Shown here: one piece after another, positions 7,805 to 16,819 of the stretch
How the letters are laid out: each line of letters starts with the position of its first letter
How positions within the stretch are numbered: position 1 is the first letter of the stretch
DNA from: Sedimentisphaerales bacterium
GTDB taxonomy: Bacteria; Planctomycetota; Phycisphaerae; Sedimentisphaerales; SM23-30
NCBI GenBank assembly: GCA_016933395.1
Contig: JAFGBA010000084.1
Span: 1-33,887, forward strand
Direction: 5' to 3'
Length of the DNA stretch: 33,887 nucleotides
Notes under the pieces: model-generated
Database searches by the model: none
What the model saw: the letters and a program-made list of their open reading frames with translations, nothing else
What the model was told of the DNA's origin: nothing
Made by a program: the position numbers and the translations under genes

Positions 7805-8779
7805 ATGGCGAATCAAACTCCGCAATCAACGAAAGTGGCCGACTTCGATCGGCCGCTTTTACTTACTCCCGGCCAGGACTGGGGAAATTACCTCATTAAT
7901 ATACTGGGCCAGGCCCTGTTGTTTTTGATTACTTCTCTTAGTGTTGTGGCGGTGTTATTGATTTTCTTTTTCATTATACGAAAAGCTTTACCGTTTTTTT
8001 TAAAACATGGCGTTATGGAATTTTTCACCAGTACGGCCTGGTACCCGGAAGGCTCCCCGGCGGAATTCGGAGCCGGAACGTTAATGGCCGGTTCGTTGTA
8101 CGTTACCGTTGGGGCACTGCTTTTTGCCGTACCCGGCGGCATTCTGGCGGCCGTGTTTCTTAGCGACATTTTGCCGTTCAAAGCCCGGCAAATCGTCAAG
8201 CCGATTATTGAAATCCTGGCGGCAATTCCCTCCGTTGCCTATGGATTTTTCGCCATTATTGTCGTCGCTCCCTGGTTGCAAAAGCACCTGGGATTGGTGA
8301 CGGGGACAAATATCTTCAATGCCTCTCTCATCCTGGCCGTTATGGCCGTACCGACCATCATCAGTGTCGCCGAAGACGCTCTTACCGCCGCCGGACGGGA
8401 GTTGCGGGAGGCGTCTTTGGCTCTGGGGGCCACACGGGCGGAAACCATCATCAAGGTTATGCTCCCCGCCGCCCATAGCGGTATTATTGCCGCCATTATC
8501 CTGGGAATGATGCGGGCCATCGGTGAAACGATGGTCGTATGGATGGCGGCCGGGAACGCGTCGCAAATTCCCACGCCCTGGTGGAATATTTTCGCCTCGG
8601 TGCGAACCATGACCGCGACCATTGCCGGAGATATGGCCGAATCGCCCGAAGGTTCCGACCATCGCCTGGCCCTCTTCGCCGTGGGATTGACGCTGCTGGC
8701 GTTTACTTTCCTTTTGAATCTTGCCAGCGAACATTTCCTGGGGCGGAGCCGTGGCGGAGGAAAGGGGCGTAAAAAATGA
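7805..8779 (+). CDS. pstC: Phosphate ABC transporter permease PstC
   Basis: The 324-residue integral membrane protein has about six hydrophobic segments, the first near residues 36-58. It carries the binding-protein-dependent permease domain with its EAA-type coupling loop (ASLALGATRAETIIKVMLPA), which docks with the PstB ATPase. AIPSVAYGFFA and RAIGETMVVWMAAGN are typical of PstC. It starts 13 bases after pstS and its stop overlaps the pstA start (ATGA), so translation is coupled. It pairs with PstA to form the phosphate channel. Confidence 0.94.
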   Translation: MANQTPQSTKVADFDRPLLLTPGQDWGNYLINILGQALLFLITSLSVVAVLLIFFFIIRKALPFFLKHGVMEFFTSTAWYPEGSPAEFGAGTLMAGSLYVTVGALLFAVPGGILAAVFLSDILPFKARQIVKPIIEILAAIPSVAYGFFAIIVVAPWLQKHLGLVTGTNIFNASLILAVMAVPTIISVAEDALTAAGRELREASLALGATRAETIIKVMLPAAHSGIIAAIILGMMRAIGETMVVWMAAGNASQIPTPWWNIFASVRTMTATIAGDMAESPEGSDHRLALFAVGLTLLAFTFLLNLASEHFLGRSRGGGKGRKK

Positions 8780-10407
8780 CCATTGGTTTCCGTCAGAAAC
8801 TGGACGCCCTGTTCACGAGTATCAGCGGATTGTCCGTCATACTGATGACCGCGGCCTTGGTGTTGGTATTGGGGCCGATTCTTCTCAAAGGCGCTTCGGC
8901 GGTGGTTTTTCGCGGCACGGTGGAATTCCGCCAGATGCAATTGGAATTGTTCGGCCGAGGCAACGTATTGGACATACAGGCCGAAACCACTGAAGTGGAA
9001 GCCGCTCGTAACGAAGTTTATAGTATTATTGACCACTTCAAAAAGGGCATTGACGCCGACGTCCAGATCAAACAGGCTCGCGATATTTACCGTGAATATG
9101 GCCGCCAGTTGCGCCTCCGCCAAATACCGTCGGATAAATTCACCGCTTGGCGACAAAAGGTGCGAAAATTACGTGATGCACTGGAAACGGCTTATACCAC
9201 TTCAGACGAAAAAGAGGCCTTGGAACAACTCGATTTCGTCCTTTCGCAGCAGAATATTCCCGAAGTTGATGATACCGCCGCCGGCCAATATTTCCAGATG
9301 GCGCGTGATTATCGCAAAATCGTTACGGAAGTAGGTCTGGACCATAAAGAAGAATACGCCGATAAATTTAAACAAGTGGAGGAAATTATCAAAGATATCT
9401 TTGGCCCACGACCCGGTGAATCCACTATTCTTATGGCCAGCGAACAATTTGGCATGACTCGCTGGGATCGCACCCTGTTTCACCTTAACCGTCTTTTATG
9501 GGTGGAGGAATGGGTCGAGAAGAAACCCGGTGAGCCGCTGGTTAAGGTGCAACGGCCGCGGGTCGAACAGTTTGCCGGTACGGAAATGGTCAAAGTATTT
9601 GACTTGATGGAAGATAATCTCCAAGCCATGCAGCACCCGAAGTTGACGATTTATTGGCAGTATTTTTTTGACGGCGACAAAACCACGGGGCACTTTTTCG
9701 GCGGCGTCGGCCCGGAAATTCTCGGCACTCTGTTACTGACCATTTTATCCATGCTGTTTGCTTTTCCCCTGGGCGTCATTAGTGCCGCATATCTTATCGA
9801 ATGTGCCGGCGATAATCTGGTTATACGCATCATCCGCACCTGCATCAATACGCTGGCGGGTGTGCCCAGTATCGTGTTTGGCCTGTTTGGTCTGGCTTTT
9901 TGGGTTCCGATGATCTCTACAATATCGGGGAATCCGGCCGGTTCCAGCATTATGGCGGGTTCGTTAACCCTGGCTATGTTGATTCTTCCCATTATTATAA
10001 GAGCCAGCGAAGAGGCGATCCGTTCAGTGCCGCATACCTACAAAGAAGCATCTCTATCGCTGGGCGCCAGCAAACTGCGAACGTTTGTCACCGTGCAGTT
10101 TCCGGCAGCTTTGCCGGGTATTCTTACCGGTGTAATCCTCAGCATGAGCCGGGCCGCCGGAGAAACCGCCCCCATCCTCTTTACCGCCGCTGTTGCCGTA
10201 GGCGGTGTGCCGGATTCTTTATTTCACGGGGGAACTCTGGCTCTGCCTTACTCGGCCTATAATCTGGCCGTTGGCGATGTGACGGGAGCACGTGTGCCGC
10301 ATAACCAGTTTGGCATGGTGATGACCCTGGTGCTGCTGGTGCTGCTGCTGAATATCGTGGCGATTGTTATCCGTTCTCGAGTGTCTAAAAAACTGCTGGG
10401 ACACTAA
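8776..10407 (+). CDS. pstA: Phosphate ABC transporter permease PstA with large N-terminal extracytoplasmic insertion
   Basis: At 543 residues this is nearly twice the length of the short PstA form. One membrane helix (about 17-40) is followed by some 265 mostly hydrophilic residues with long charged helices (about 45-310). The usual permease domain then runs from FFGGVGPEILGTLLLTI to the end, with the EAA loop EASLSLGASKLRTFVTVQF and the PstA-type AAGETAPILFTAAV. The insertion should face the periplasm. Long PstA proteins of about 510-560 residues with an N-terminal extension are known in Pseudomonas; whether this domain is related needs a profile search. It overlaps pstC by four bases and abuts pstB. 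Confidence 0.92.
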   Translation: MTIGFRQKLDALFTSISGLSVILMTAALVLVLGPILLKGASAVVFRGTVEFRQMQLELFGRGNVLDIQAETTEVEAARNEVYSIIDHFKKGIDADVQIKQARDIYREYGRQLRLRQIPSDKFTAWRQKVRKLRDALETAYTTSDEKEALEQLDFVLSQQNIPEVDDTAAGQYFQMARDYRKIVTEVGLDHKEEYADKFKQVEEIIKDIFGPRPGESTILMASEQFGMTRWDRTLFHLNRLLWVEEWVEKKPGEPLVKVQRPRVEQFAGTEMVKVFDLMEDNLQAMQHPKLTIYWQYFFDGDKTTGHFFGGVGPEILGTLLLTILSMLFAFPLGVISAAYLIECAGDNLVIRIIRTCINTLAGVPSIVFGLFGLAFWVPMISTISGNPAGSSIMAGSLTLAMLILPIIIRASEEAIRSVPHTYKEASLSLGASKLRTFVTVQFPAALPGILTGVILSMSRAAGETAPILFTAAVAVGGVPDSLFHGGTLALPYSAYNLAVGDVTGARVPHNQFGMVMTLVLLVLLLNIVAIVIRSRVSKKLLGH

Positions 10408-11307
10408 ATGAACATTGATCCAGAGATAAATCCGGAAGAAACCGATATGACGCAAACGCAGATCCCTCAACTTGCAAAAAATAATTCAAGCGTTAGACTT
10501 GCTCAAATGCAGATGTTTTCAGCAGACAGTTACGCCACTCTTGTCGCCGCCGAACCGGCGATTATTACCTCGCACAATTTCTCCCTATTCTATGGCGACA
10601 AAGCAGGCGTCAAAGACGTAACTATGGACATCTATCCTCGTTCCGTCACGGCCATTATTGGACCGAGTGGTTGTGGCAAAAGCACTTTTCTTCGCAGCAT
10701 TAATCGCATGAATGATCTCATCCCCCACACTCGTGCCGAAGGGGGACTAATGGTTAATGGCATAAACGTCTATGACAAACAGATCAATCTGGTCAACCTG
10801 CGTCAACAGGTGGGCATGGTTTTCCAAAAACCCAATCCGTTCCCTAAAAGCATCTATGATAATATCGCCTATGGTCCGCGTCTGCAAAGCGTTAAACGTC
10901 GTAGTGATCTCGATAATATGGTGGAACAATGCCTCCGTAGTGCGGCTCTGTGGGATGAAGTGAAAGATGACCTGAAAAAATCAGCCCTGGCGCTTTCCGG
11001 CGGCCAGCAGCAGCGGCTCTGCATCGCCCGGGCGCTGGCGACCAAACCCAAGGTGCTTCTTATGGATGAACCTTGTTCGGCTCTTGATCCTGTTGCTACC
11101 GGCCGTATCGAAGAACTGATGACCCAGCTTAAAGACACCTATACCATTGTCATTGTCACCCACAACATGCAACAGGCCGCCCGTGTCAGTGAACGTACGG
11201 CCTTTTTCTGCCTGGGTGAATTGATAGAATACGATTTAACGCGGACAATTTTCACCAATCCCTCAATAAAACAAACTGAGGATTATGTAACCGGCCGCTT
11301 CGGCTAA
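10408..11307 (+). CDS. pstB: Phosphate ABC transporter ATP-binding protein PstB
   Basis: This 299-residue ABC ATPase has Walker [10 protein letters not shown] (Lys91), Q-loop [16 protein letters not shown], signature LSGGQQQR (from Leu196), Walker [14 protein letters not shown] and H-loop IVTHNMQQA. The PNPFP and RINRMNDL-type motifs are specific to PstB. It energises PstCA. The first ATG directly follows the pstA stop. A second in-frame ATG at 10447 has GGAAG eight bases upstream and would give 286 residues, nearer the usual 250-260, so the true start may be 10447. The roughly 45 residues before the core are unusual for PstB. Confidence 0.94.
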   Translation: MNIDPEINPEETDMTQTQIPQLAKNNSSVRLAQMQMFSADSYATLVAAEPAIITSHNFSLFYGDKAGVKDVTMDIYPRSVTAIIGPSGCGKSTFLRSINRMNDLIPHTRAEGGLMVNGINVYDKQINLVNLRQQVGMVFQKPNPFPKSIYDNIAYGPRLQSVKRRSDLDNMVEQCLRSAALWDEVKDDLKKSALALSGGQQQRLCIARALATKPKVLLMDEPCSALDPVATGRIEELMTQLKDTYTIVIVTHNMQQAARVSERTAFFCLGELIEYDLTRTIFTNPSIKQTEDYVTGRFG

Positions 11308-11326
11308 GAAAACAGGTTTAGCTATT

Positions 11327-12025
11327 ATGTCGGAACTCCAAAAACGTCTTGATAAACTGATATTGCGAATGGATCACATGGGCCTGCGCGTCGAACAATC
11401 CGTCAATGACGCCCTGCAGGCATTGCGTGATAACGATGTCGAAGCAGGTCATGCCATCGCCTTGAATGACAATATCATTGATCGCGAAGAGGTGGAAATT
11501 GAACAGGAGTGTATTCGCCTGCTGGCCTTGTATCAACCCGCGGCGATTGACCTGCGCACGATTTGTATGATAATCAAAGTCAATAACGACCTGGAACGCA
11601 TCGCCGACAAGGCCTGTAGCATCGCCCGCCGCATCAAGCATTTCAATGTACAAAACATCCATTTTAACAACTATCCTGAACTGGTAAAAATGGCTGATCA
11701 CGTCGTGGATGTCTTGCGAAAAACCATCACTATGCTGCGCGACGCTGACCCCAACTTCGCCCGCGGCATCATCGAATTCGACAAACATATCGACCAGTGT
11801 TACAAACAATTCGTGCGTAAAATCGTCGAGCGTGAAGATCAACGCATTGGCGGTGCGGAAGTCGCCCTCACGCTGAGCCTTATGGCTCGCGCCCTCGAAC
11901 GCATCGGCGACCTGTGCACCAACATCGCTGAAGATATTATTTTCCTCAAAACCGGCGACATCATCCGCCATTATCATCCCGAAAATACCAGTAGTGAAGG
12001 CTCTGAGGGTGAAATGTCAGACTGA
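11327..12025 (+). CDS. phoU: Phosphate signalling/transport regulator PhoU
   Basis: The 232-residue all-helical protein contains two PhoU repeats, each with the metal-binding E/D-x-x-x-D signature: DLERIADKACSIARR in the first and ALERIGDLCTNIAED in the second. PhoU bridges the Pst transporter and PhoR and keeps the kinase in its phosphatase state when phosphate is plentiful. It begins 19 bases after pstB and is the last gene of the pst operon. A short acidic tail (about 15 residues) follows the last helix. Confidence 0.94.
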   Translation: MSELQKRLDKLILRMDHMGLRVEQSVNDALQALRDNDVEAGHAIALNDNIIDREEVEIEQECIRLLALYQPAAIDLRTICMIIKVNNDLERIADKACSIARRIKHFNVQNIHFNNYPELVKMADHVVDVLRKTITMLRDADPNFARGIIEFDKHIDQCYKQFVRKIVEREDQRIGGAEVALTLSLMARALERIGDLCTNIAEDIIFLKTGDIIRHYHPENTSSEGSEGEMSD

Positions 12026-12141
12026 TTTACGCGATTTGTGAAAACCCACACGACTTTCCAAAAAAACGGTAGTATCTCAAACGAATTCTCCCGCCACATC
12101 ACCTCAAGTTATTGAATATAGCCTCTTACCCGGTTTTGTGC

Positions 12142-12170
12142 TTGACCATCTGCTCTGATGTTTTTACGAT
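12142..12170 (+). promoter_or_regulatory. Putative sigma-70-type promoter of ppdK
   Basis: TTGACC (12142-12147), a 17-base spacer, and TACGAT (12165-12170) lie about 55 bases before the ppdK ATG. A split inverted repeat, ACCCGG (12128-12133) and CCGGGT (12173-12178), flanks the promoter. It may be an operator or the remains of a terminator for the pst operon. Confidence 0.5.
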
Positions 12171-12223
12171 AGCCGGGTTTTCACGATTAATACAGGAATT
12201 CGTTGAAAGGAAGTCAACACGCT

Positions 12224-15019
12224 ATGGCCAAGAATAAGAAGAAGAAAGATAAAAAAGCGAAAACCGCCCAAAGGGTGTACTTTTTCGGCAACGGCAAGGC
12301 CCAGGGCAAAGCGGGCATGAAGGAACTGCTGGGCGGCAAAGGCGCCAACCTGGCGGAAATGACCAACCTCGGCGTTCCCGTCCCACCCGGTTTCACCATC
12401 ACCACCGAAACCTGTGCCGACTACTACACCTCCGGCGGCAAATGGCCCAAACACCTTAAGGAAGAAGTGGCCCAGAACATCGCCAAGCTGGAAAAGGCCA
12501 TGGACGCCGAGTTCGGCAATCCCAACAAACCCCTACTGGTTTCGGTCCGTTCCGGTGCGGCCGTCTCCATGCCCGGCATGATGGACACCGTCCTGAACCT
12601 GGGCCTCAACGACGCCGTCTGTGAGGGTCTCATCGCCAGGACCGGCAACGCCCGCTGGGTCTATGACTCCTTCCGACGGTTCATTGACATGTTCGGTGAT
12701 GTGGTTATGGGCTGCGACCATGAACACTTCGAGCACGTCATCGACGCGGCCAAGAAAAAGGCCGGCGTCAGACTCGATAACGAACTAAACGCCGATCAGC
12801 TTAAAGCCGTATGTGCCGAATATGAAAAGGTTTACAAAAAGCATGTCGGTGAACCCTTCCCCCAAAATCCCCGTGTGCAGCTCGAATACTCAATTAATGC
12901 CGTCTTCGGCTCCTGGAACAGTGCCCGGGCTATTAAATACCGGCAATTGAACGAGATTAAGGGCCTGCTCGGTACCGCCGTCAACGTCCAGGCGATGGTA
13001 TTCGGCAATATGGGCGACGATTGCGGTACGGGCGTATGCTTTACCCGCAATCCCTCCACCGGCACTAAGGAATTCTACGGTGAGTATCTGATTAACGCCC
13101 AGGGAGAAGACGTCGTTGCCGGCATTCGCACGCCCGAACCCATGATTAATCTCAAAGCCTACTCCGGCCGTCTCTATAAAGAACTCACCGGCCTGATGAC
13201 CTACCTGGAAAAGCACTATAAAGAGATGCAGGACATCGAATTCACCATCCAGCAGGGCAAACTCTATATCCTCCAGACACGCACGGGTAAACGCACCGCT
13301 ACCGCCGCCGTCAAAATCGCCGTCGATATGCTCAAAGAGAAACTCATCGACAAGAAAATCGCCATCAGCCGCGTCACACCCGCCCAACTGGATCAATTGC
13401 TTCACCCGAGTTTTAAATCCGGAGTCAAACGCGATGTTATCGCCAAGGGCCTACCGGCCAGTCCCGGCGCAGCCGTCGGCCAGGTGGCCTATGACGCCGA
13501 AACCGCTGAAAAGTGGAAGGAAGAAGGCAAGAAAATCATCCTGGTTCGTATTGAGACCAGCCCGGAAGACATCGGCGGTATGGCCGCCGCCCAGGGCGTC
13601 CTTACGGCCCGCGGTGGTATGACCAGCCACGCCGCCGTGGTCGCCCGCGGGATGGGCTGCTGCTGCGTAGCGGGCGTGGGCGCTCTGGAAATCGACTACG
13701 CCAAAAAGCAGATGAAGGTCGGCGCCCTCACCATCAAGGAAGGCGACTGGCTCAGCCTCGACGGCACCAGCGGCGAGGTTATCAACGGCCGGCTTGAAAC
13801 CGTCGATCCGGAAATGTCCGGCGACTTCGGCAAGTTCATGTCCTGGTGCGATGAAGTTCGCATCCTGGGCGTCCGCACCAACGCCGACACGCCCGAAGAC
13901 GCCGAGCGAGCACGTAACTTCGGCGCCCAAGGCATCGGTCTGTGTCGGACGGAACATATGTTCTTTGAAGGCGAGCGTATCTGGGCCGTGCGGCAGATGA
14001 TTCTGGCCGCGGATGACTACCAGAAACTCAGCGATCAGATCGACGCCTTAACCGGCCAGGGTGAACTCGACGCCAAGGGCCAGAAGGAATTGGCCAAACT
14101 TCAGAAAGCTTTCGCTGATCCCAAGGCCAAATTCGAAGGCGCTCTGGCGACGCTGCTTCCTTATCAGCGGGACGACTTCGTGGGCATCTTCACGGCGATG
14201 GCCGGCCTGCCCGTGACCATCCGTCTGCTCGATCCGCCGCTGCATGAATTCCTGCCGCAGGACGCCAAGAGCCAGGCCGAAATGGCCCGCCGCCTGGGCG
14301 TCACTCCGTCCAAGGTCAAGACCAAGGTCGAGGAACTTCACGAGTTCAACCCCATGCTCGGTCATCGCGGCTGCCGCCTGACGATCACCTATCCGGCCCT
14401 GGCCCGTATGCAGACCCGCGCCATTATTGAAGCCGCCCTGCAGGTGACCGCCAAGGGCAAGAAGGTCCACCCCGAAATCATGATTCCGCTGGTCGGGACG
14501 GTGCGGGAACTGGACTTCGTCAAGGCCCACGTCGAGGCGGAAATCGCCGCGGTTTTCAAGGAAAAGGGCAAGAAAGTCGGCTACATGATCGGCACGATGA
14601 TCGAAGTGCCTCGCGCTGCAGTTACCGCCGACCAGATCGCTCGGTCGGCCGAGTTCTTCAGCTTCGGCACCAACGACCTGACGCAGATGGGCTGCGGCTT
14701 CAGCCGCGACGATGCGGGCAAGTTCCTGGCCGACTACGTCAAGAAAGGCATCTTCGACGCCGATCCGTTCCAGAGCCTCGATACCGAAGGCGTGGGCCGA
14801 TTGGTCGAACTGGGTATTACCCTCGGCCGCAAAACGCGCCAGAACCTTAAGGTCGGCATCTGCGGCGAGCACGGGGGCGATCCCGCCAGTATCGCCTTCT
14901 GCCACAAGGTCGGCATGAACTACGTGAGCTGCTCACCCTTCCGCGTGCCCATCGCCCGCCTGGCGGCCGCCCGCGCGGCGCTGGCGGAGGGTAAAGCCAA
15001 AAAAGCCAAAAAGAAATGA
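12224..15019 (+). CDS. ppdK: Pyruvate, phosphate dikinase
   Basis: This 931-residue enzyme reversibly converts ATP, phosphate and pyruvate to AMP, pyrophosphate and PEP. The order is the standard one: N-terminal ATP-grasp nucleotide-binding domain (LLGGKGANLAEMTNLG; VSVRSGAAVSMPGMMDTVLN), a central phosphohistidine domain with GGMTSHAAVVARG (His469), and a C-terminal TIM-barrel PEP/pyruvate domain with SFGTNDLTQM and CGEHGGDP (catalytic Cys880). Both ends carry Lys-rich tails absent from most family members (about 14 residues at the N-terminus and KAKKAKKK at the C-terminus). ATG 12224 has AAAGGAAG ten bases upstream; a TTG at 12203 is the alternative. It stands alone, with its own promoter and a strong terminator. 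Confidence 0.96.
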   Translation: MAKNKKKKDKKAKTAQRVYFFGNGKAQGKAGMKELLGGKGANLAEMTNLGVPVPPGFTITTETCADYYTSGGKWPKHLKEEVAQNIAKLEKAMDAEFGNPNKPLLVSVRSGAAVSMPGMMDTVLNLGLNDAVCEGLIARTGNARWVYDSFRRFIDMFGDVVMGCDHEHFEHVIDAAKKKAGVRLDNELNADQLKAVCAEYEKVYKKHVGEPFPQNPRVQLEYSINAVFGSWNSARAIKYRQLNEIKGLLGTAVNVQAMVFGNMGDDCGTGVCFTRNPSTGTKEFYGEYLINAQGEDVVAGIRTPEPMINLKAYSGRLYKELTGLMTYLEKHYKEMQDIEFTIQQGKLYILQTRTGKRTATAAVKIAVDMLKEKLIDKKIAISRVTPAQLDQLLHPSFKSGVKRDVIAKGLPASPGAAVGQVAYDAETAEKWKEEGKKIILVRIETSPEDIGGMAAAQGVLTARGGMTSHAAVVARGMGCCCVAGVGALEIDYAKKQMKVGALTIKEGDWLSLDGTSGEVINGRLETVDPEMSGDFGKFMSWCDEVRILGVRTNADTPEDAERARNFGAQGIGLCRTEHMFFEGERIWAVRQMILAADDYQKLSDQIDALTGQGELDAKGQKELAKLQKAFADPKAKFEGALATLLPYQRDDFVGIFTAMAGLPVTIRLLDPPLHEFLPQDAKSQAEMARRLGVTPSKVKTKVEELHEFNPMLGHRGCRLTITYPALARMQTRAIIEAALQVTAKGKKVHPEIMIPLVGTVRELDFVKAHVEAEIAAVFKEKGKKVGYMIGTMIEVPRAAVTADQIARSAEFFSFGTNDLTQMGCGFSRDDAGKFLADYVKKGIFDADPFQSLDTEGVGRLVELGITLGRKTRQNLKVGICGEHGGDPASIAFCHKVGMNYVSCSPFRVPIARLAAARAALAEGKAKKAKKK

Positions 15020-15061
15020 AGGCCATAGGCCTTAATACATAGCCCGCGATGATAATCGCGG
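15019..15061 (+). other. Two perfect hairpins in the ppdK 3' region
   Basis: AAGGCC-ATA-GGCCTT (15019-15033) starts at the last base of the stop codon. CCGCGAT-GATA-ATCGCGG (15044-15061) follows ten bases later. Neither has a following T tract, so they are not intrinsic terminators. They could protect the mRNA 3' end or help termination at the strong hairpin downstream. Confidence 0.6.
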
Positions 15062-15101
15062 ATCGGACGCCAAACACATCCCCATACAGCCAACCCTATA
15101 C

Positions 15102-15128
15102 CCCCCGATTTCTTGTCGGGGGTTTTTT
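15102..15128 (+). terminator. Rho-independent terminator after ppdK
   Basis: A 7-bp GC-rich stem, CCCCCGA (15102-15108) with TCGGGGG (15116-15122), a seven-base loop and six consecutive T residues (15123-15128). This is a textbook intrinsic terminator about 80 bases after the ppdK stop. The minus-strand gene ending at 15221 lies beyond it. Confidence 0.88.
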
Positions 15129-15220
15129 ATAATAAACCGATAATGAAAACGGCGTCAATGTCGCCGGCGATACACATATTCCGGCAATAGCCGGCCCAAA
15201 ACCCTGCACGTAGGAAATTT

Positions 15221-15982
15221 TTAGTCGACAGGTTTTTCCGGCCGACCGAGTTGACGGCGAAAGGCGTTATCCTTTTTGATTTCTTCCTGAAAATATTCTT
15301 CCTCCATTTTTTTAACATGGCAGTCAAGATAAAGTACATTCCGTACGTCACGGTTATGGTTCTCGGCTTTATCATACGCCAGGATCATATACCCCGGATC
15401 GTTCATGGTCAGGTCCGCTCCCCGGTATATATAGGAAATGCCCGAAGGGAAGTACGCGAAGATGCTTTCTTCTTTATCCAATGGCCAGATTTGCCCCATG
15501 GCCGCCAGTTCATCCTTCACGCCGGTGACAGGCTCTTCCATCTCGGCGCTGGGACAAATCAGCATGTGGGGCACAATATCTTCTGTCGCCATCAGTGTCT
15601 GCAAATCAGGCGGGCAGGCTCCGCCAAAATCATTCTGATACAAGGCAATCGCTTTGCCAATCCCGTTCAGTTGTGCACCACACGCCACTTGTTTGGCTAA
15701 TTCTCTCGCCCGCCCCAACGCCGGCATGAGAATGCTGATGGGAATTACTAACATGAAAAAAACAGATAAAACGATCCCGGCTATCGCCATTCCCTTGCCT
15801 TTTAATCTTTGCGCATTGCCGCTGATTTGCACCAGGGCGATAATGCCCAGAACCAATCCCACCAGAGCGCATAAGGGAATGAGACCCAAAATTCCCAGTA
15901 TTAGTGATGCAACCGCCATTCCTGACGTTTTCTTCACCATAACCTGTGCTTGATTCATATTCTGTTGTTCGTTCATTTGCAT
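15221..15982 (-). CDS. DUF4190/pseudopilin-like membrane protein (paralogue 2)
   Basis: The 253-residue protein starts with a short polar Gln/Asn-rich stretch and then a DUF4190-type double hydrophobic hairpin (GMAVASLILGILGLI, LVGLVLGIIALVQI, GMAIAGIVLSVFFML). The C-terminal domain resembles the planctomycete prepilin-like fold: ALGRARELAKQ, NGIGKAIALYQNDF, LMICPS-like and VLYLDCHVKKM, close to the H-x9-DG segment of those proteins. No prepilin leader precedes it. ATG 15982 is preferred over 15988 because AGGA then lies seven bases upstream. It is second in an operon with its paralogue (42-base gap). Role unknown; membrane location is inferred. Confidence 0.78.
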   Translation of the reverse strand: MQMNEQQNMNQAQVMVKKTSGMAVASLILGILGLIPLCALVGLVLGIIALVQISGNAQRLKGKGMAIAGIVLSVFFMLVIPISILMPALGRARELAKQVACGAQLNGIGKAIALYQNDFGGACPPDLQTLMATEDIVPHMLICPSAEMEEPVTGVKDELAAMGQIWPLDKEESIFAYFPSGISYIYRGADLTMNDPGYMILAYDKAENHNRDVRNVLYLDCHVKKMEEEYFQEEIKKDNAFRRQLGRPEKPVD

Positions 15983-16030
15983 ACCCATTTCCTTTCGTTT
16001 TGGCGGCCTTGGTTACTCATTTTCATACAT

Positions 16031-16819
16031 CTATTGGACTTCGATCTCCACTTTTCCTTGCTGACGGCGTATTTCGTTATCTTTATCAATCAATTCCAAC
16101 AATTCTTTCTCTTCCATCTTTTTCACATGGCTGTCCAAAAAAAGCACATTCCGCCGTCCATCGGGATGGTTCCCGGCCTTGTCGTACGCCACAATCATAT
16201 CCGCCGGATCATTCATGGTCAGGTCCGCTCCCCGGTACGCAAAGGAAATCCCCTCCGGAAAATATACCCACATAACACCCTGATTATCCAAAGACCAAAC
16301 CTGCCCCCGGGCCTCTAGTTCTTCCTTTGCACCCGTGACAGGCTCCGCAATTTCTATGCTAGGACAAATAAACATGTCTGGAACAAGATCCTCCGTCGCC
16401 ATCAGCGTTTGTAGATCCGGCGGACACGCGCCGCCAAAGTCGTTTTGATACAAGGCAATCGCTTTGCCAATCCCGTTAAGCTGCGTGGCACATTTTACCT
16501 GATTGGCCAATTCCCGCGCCCGTCCCATCGCCGGAATAAACATCGTAATTGCGGAAATAAATAATGAAAATAGCACTAACGCCGCTAATGACACACACAT
16601 CCCGGCAATCGCCAGCCCCTGACCCTGCAATCGTTGAGGATGCCTGATGATTTGAATCAGGGCCGCAACGCCCAGGATTAGCCCAATCAGCGCTAGCGGC
16701 CCCAGAAGGATGCCAATGATTCCCAGCACCAGCGAAGCAACCGCCAAACCCGATGTTTTCTTCTCAATATACTGATTTCCTGTTTCACGATTCATTTCAT
16801 TCTGAATTTCCGGTTGCAT
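16031..16819 (-). CDS. DUF4190/pseudopilin-like membrane protein (paralogue 1)
   Basis: The 262-residue product has the same architecture as its downstream neighbour: a polar N-terminus, a DUF4190-like hydrophobic pair (LAVASLVLGIIGILL, ALIGLILGVAALIQI), a third hydrophobic segment, and a pseudopilin-like C-terminal domain (NGIGKAIALYQNDFGGACPP, NVLFLDSHVKKME). The two are strikingly alike from about residue 110 onward and share long identical DNA stretches, so this is a tandem duplication. The ATG has AAGGAT six bases upstream. It is first in a two-gene operon and divergent from the multiheme cytochrome. Function unknown; a peptide- or pilus-related surface role is only a guess. Confidence 0.78.
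   Translation of the reverse strand: MQPEIQNEMNRETGNQYIEKKTSGLAVASLVLGIIGILLGPLALIGLILGVAALIQIIRHPQRLQGQGLAIAGMCVSLAALVLFSLFISAITMFIPAMGRARELANQVKCATQLNGIGKAIALYQNDFGGACPPDLQTLMATEDLVPDMFICPSIEIAEPVTGAKEELEARGQVWSLDNQGVMWVYFPEGISFAYRGADLTMNDPADMIVAYDKAGNHPDGRRNVLFLDSHVKKMEEKELLELIDKDNEIRRQQGKVEIEVQ

Noticed and set aside
8239-9156. Minus-strand frame of 305 codons across pstC/pstA
   Set aside because: It is antisense to two clearly recognisable permease genes and has no start context or motifs.
12128-12180. Intrinsic terminator for the pst operon at ACCCGG/CCGGGT
   Set aside because: The six-base stem encloses about 40 bases that include a good promoter, so it is unlikely to act as a compact terminator.
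14048-14905. Minus-strand frame of 285 codons inside ppdK
   Set aside because: It is antisense to the catalytic domain of an intact PPDK and is a by-product of GC-rich codon use.
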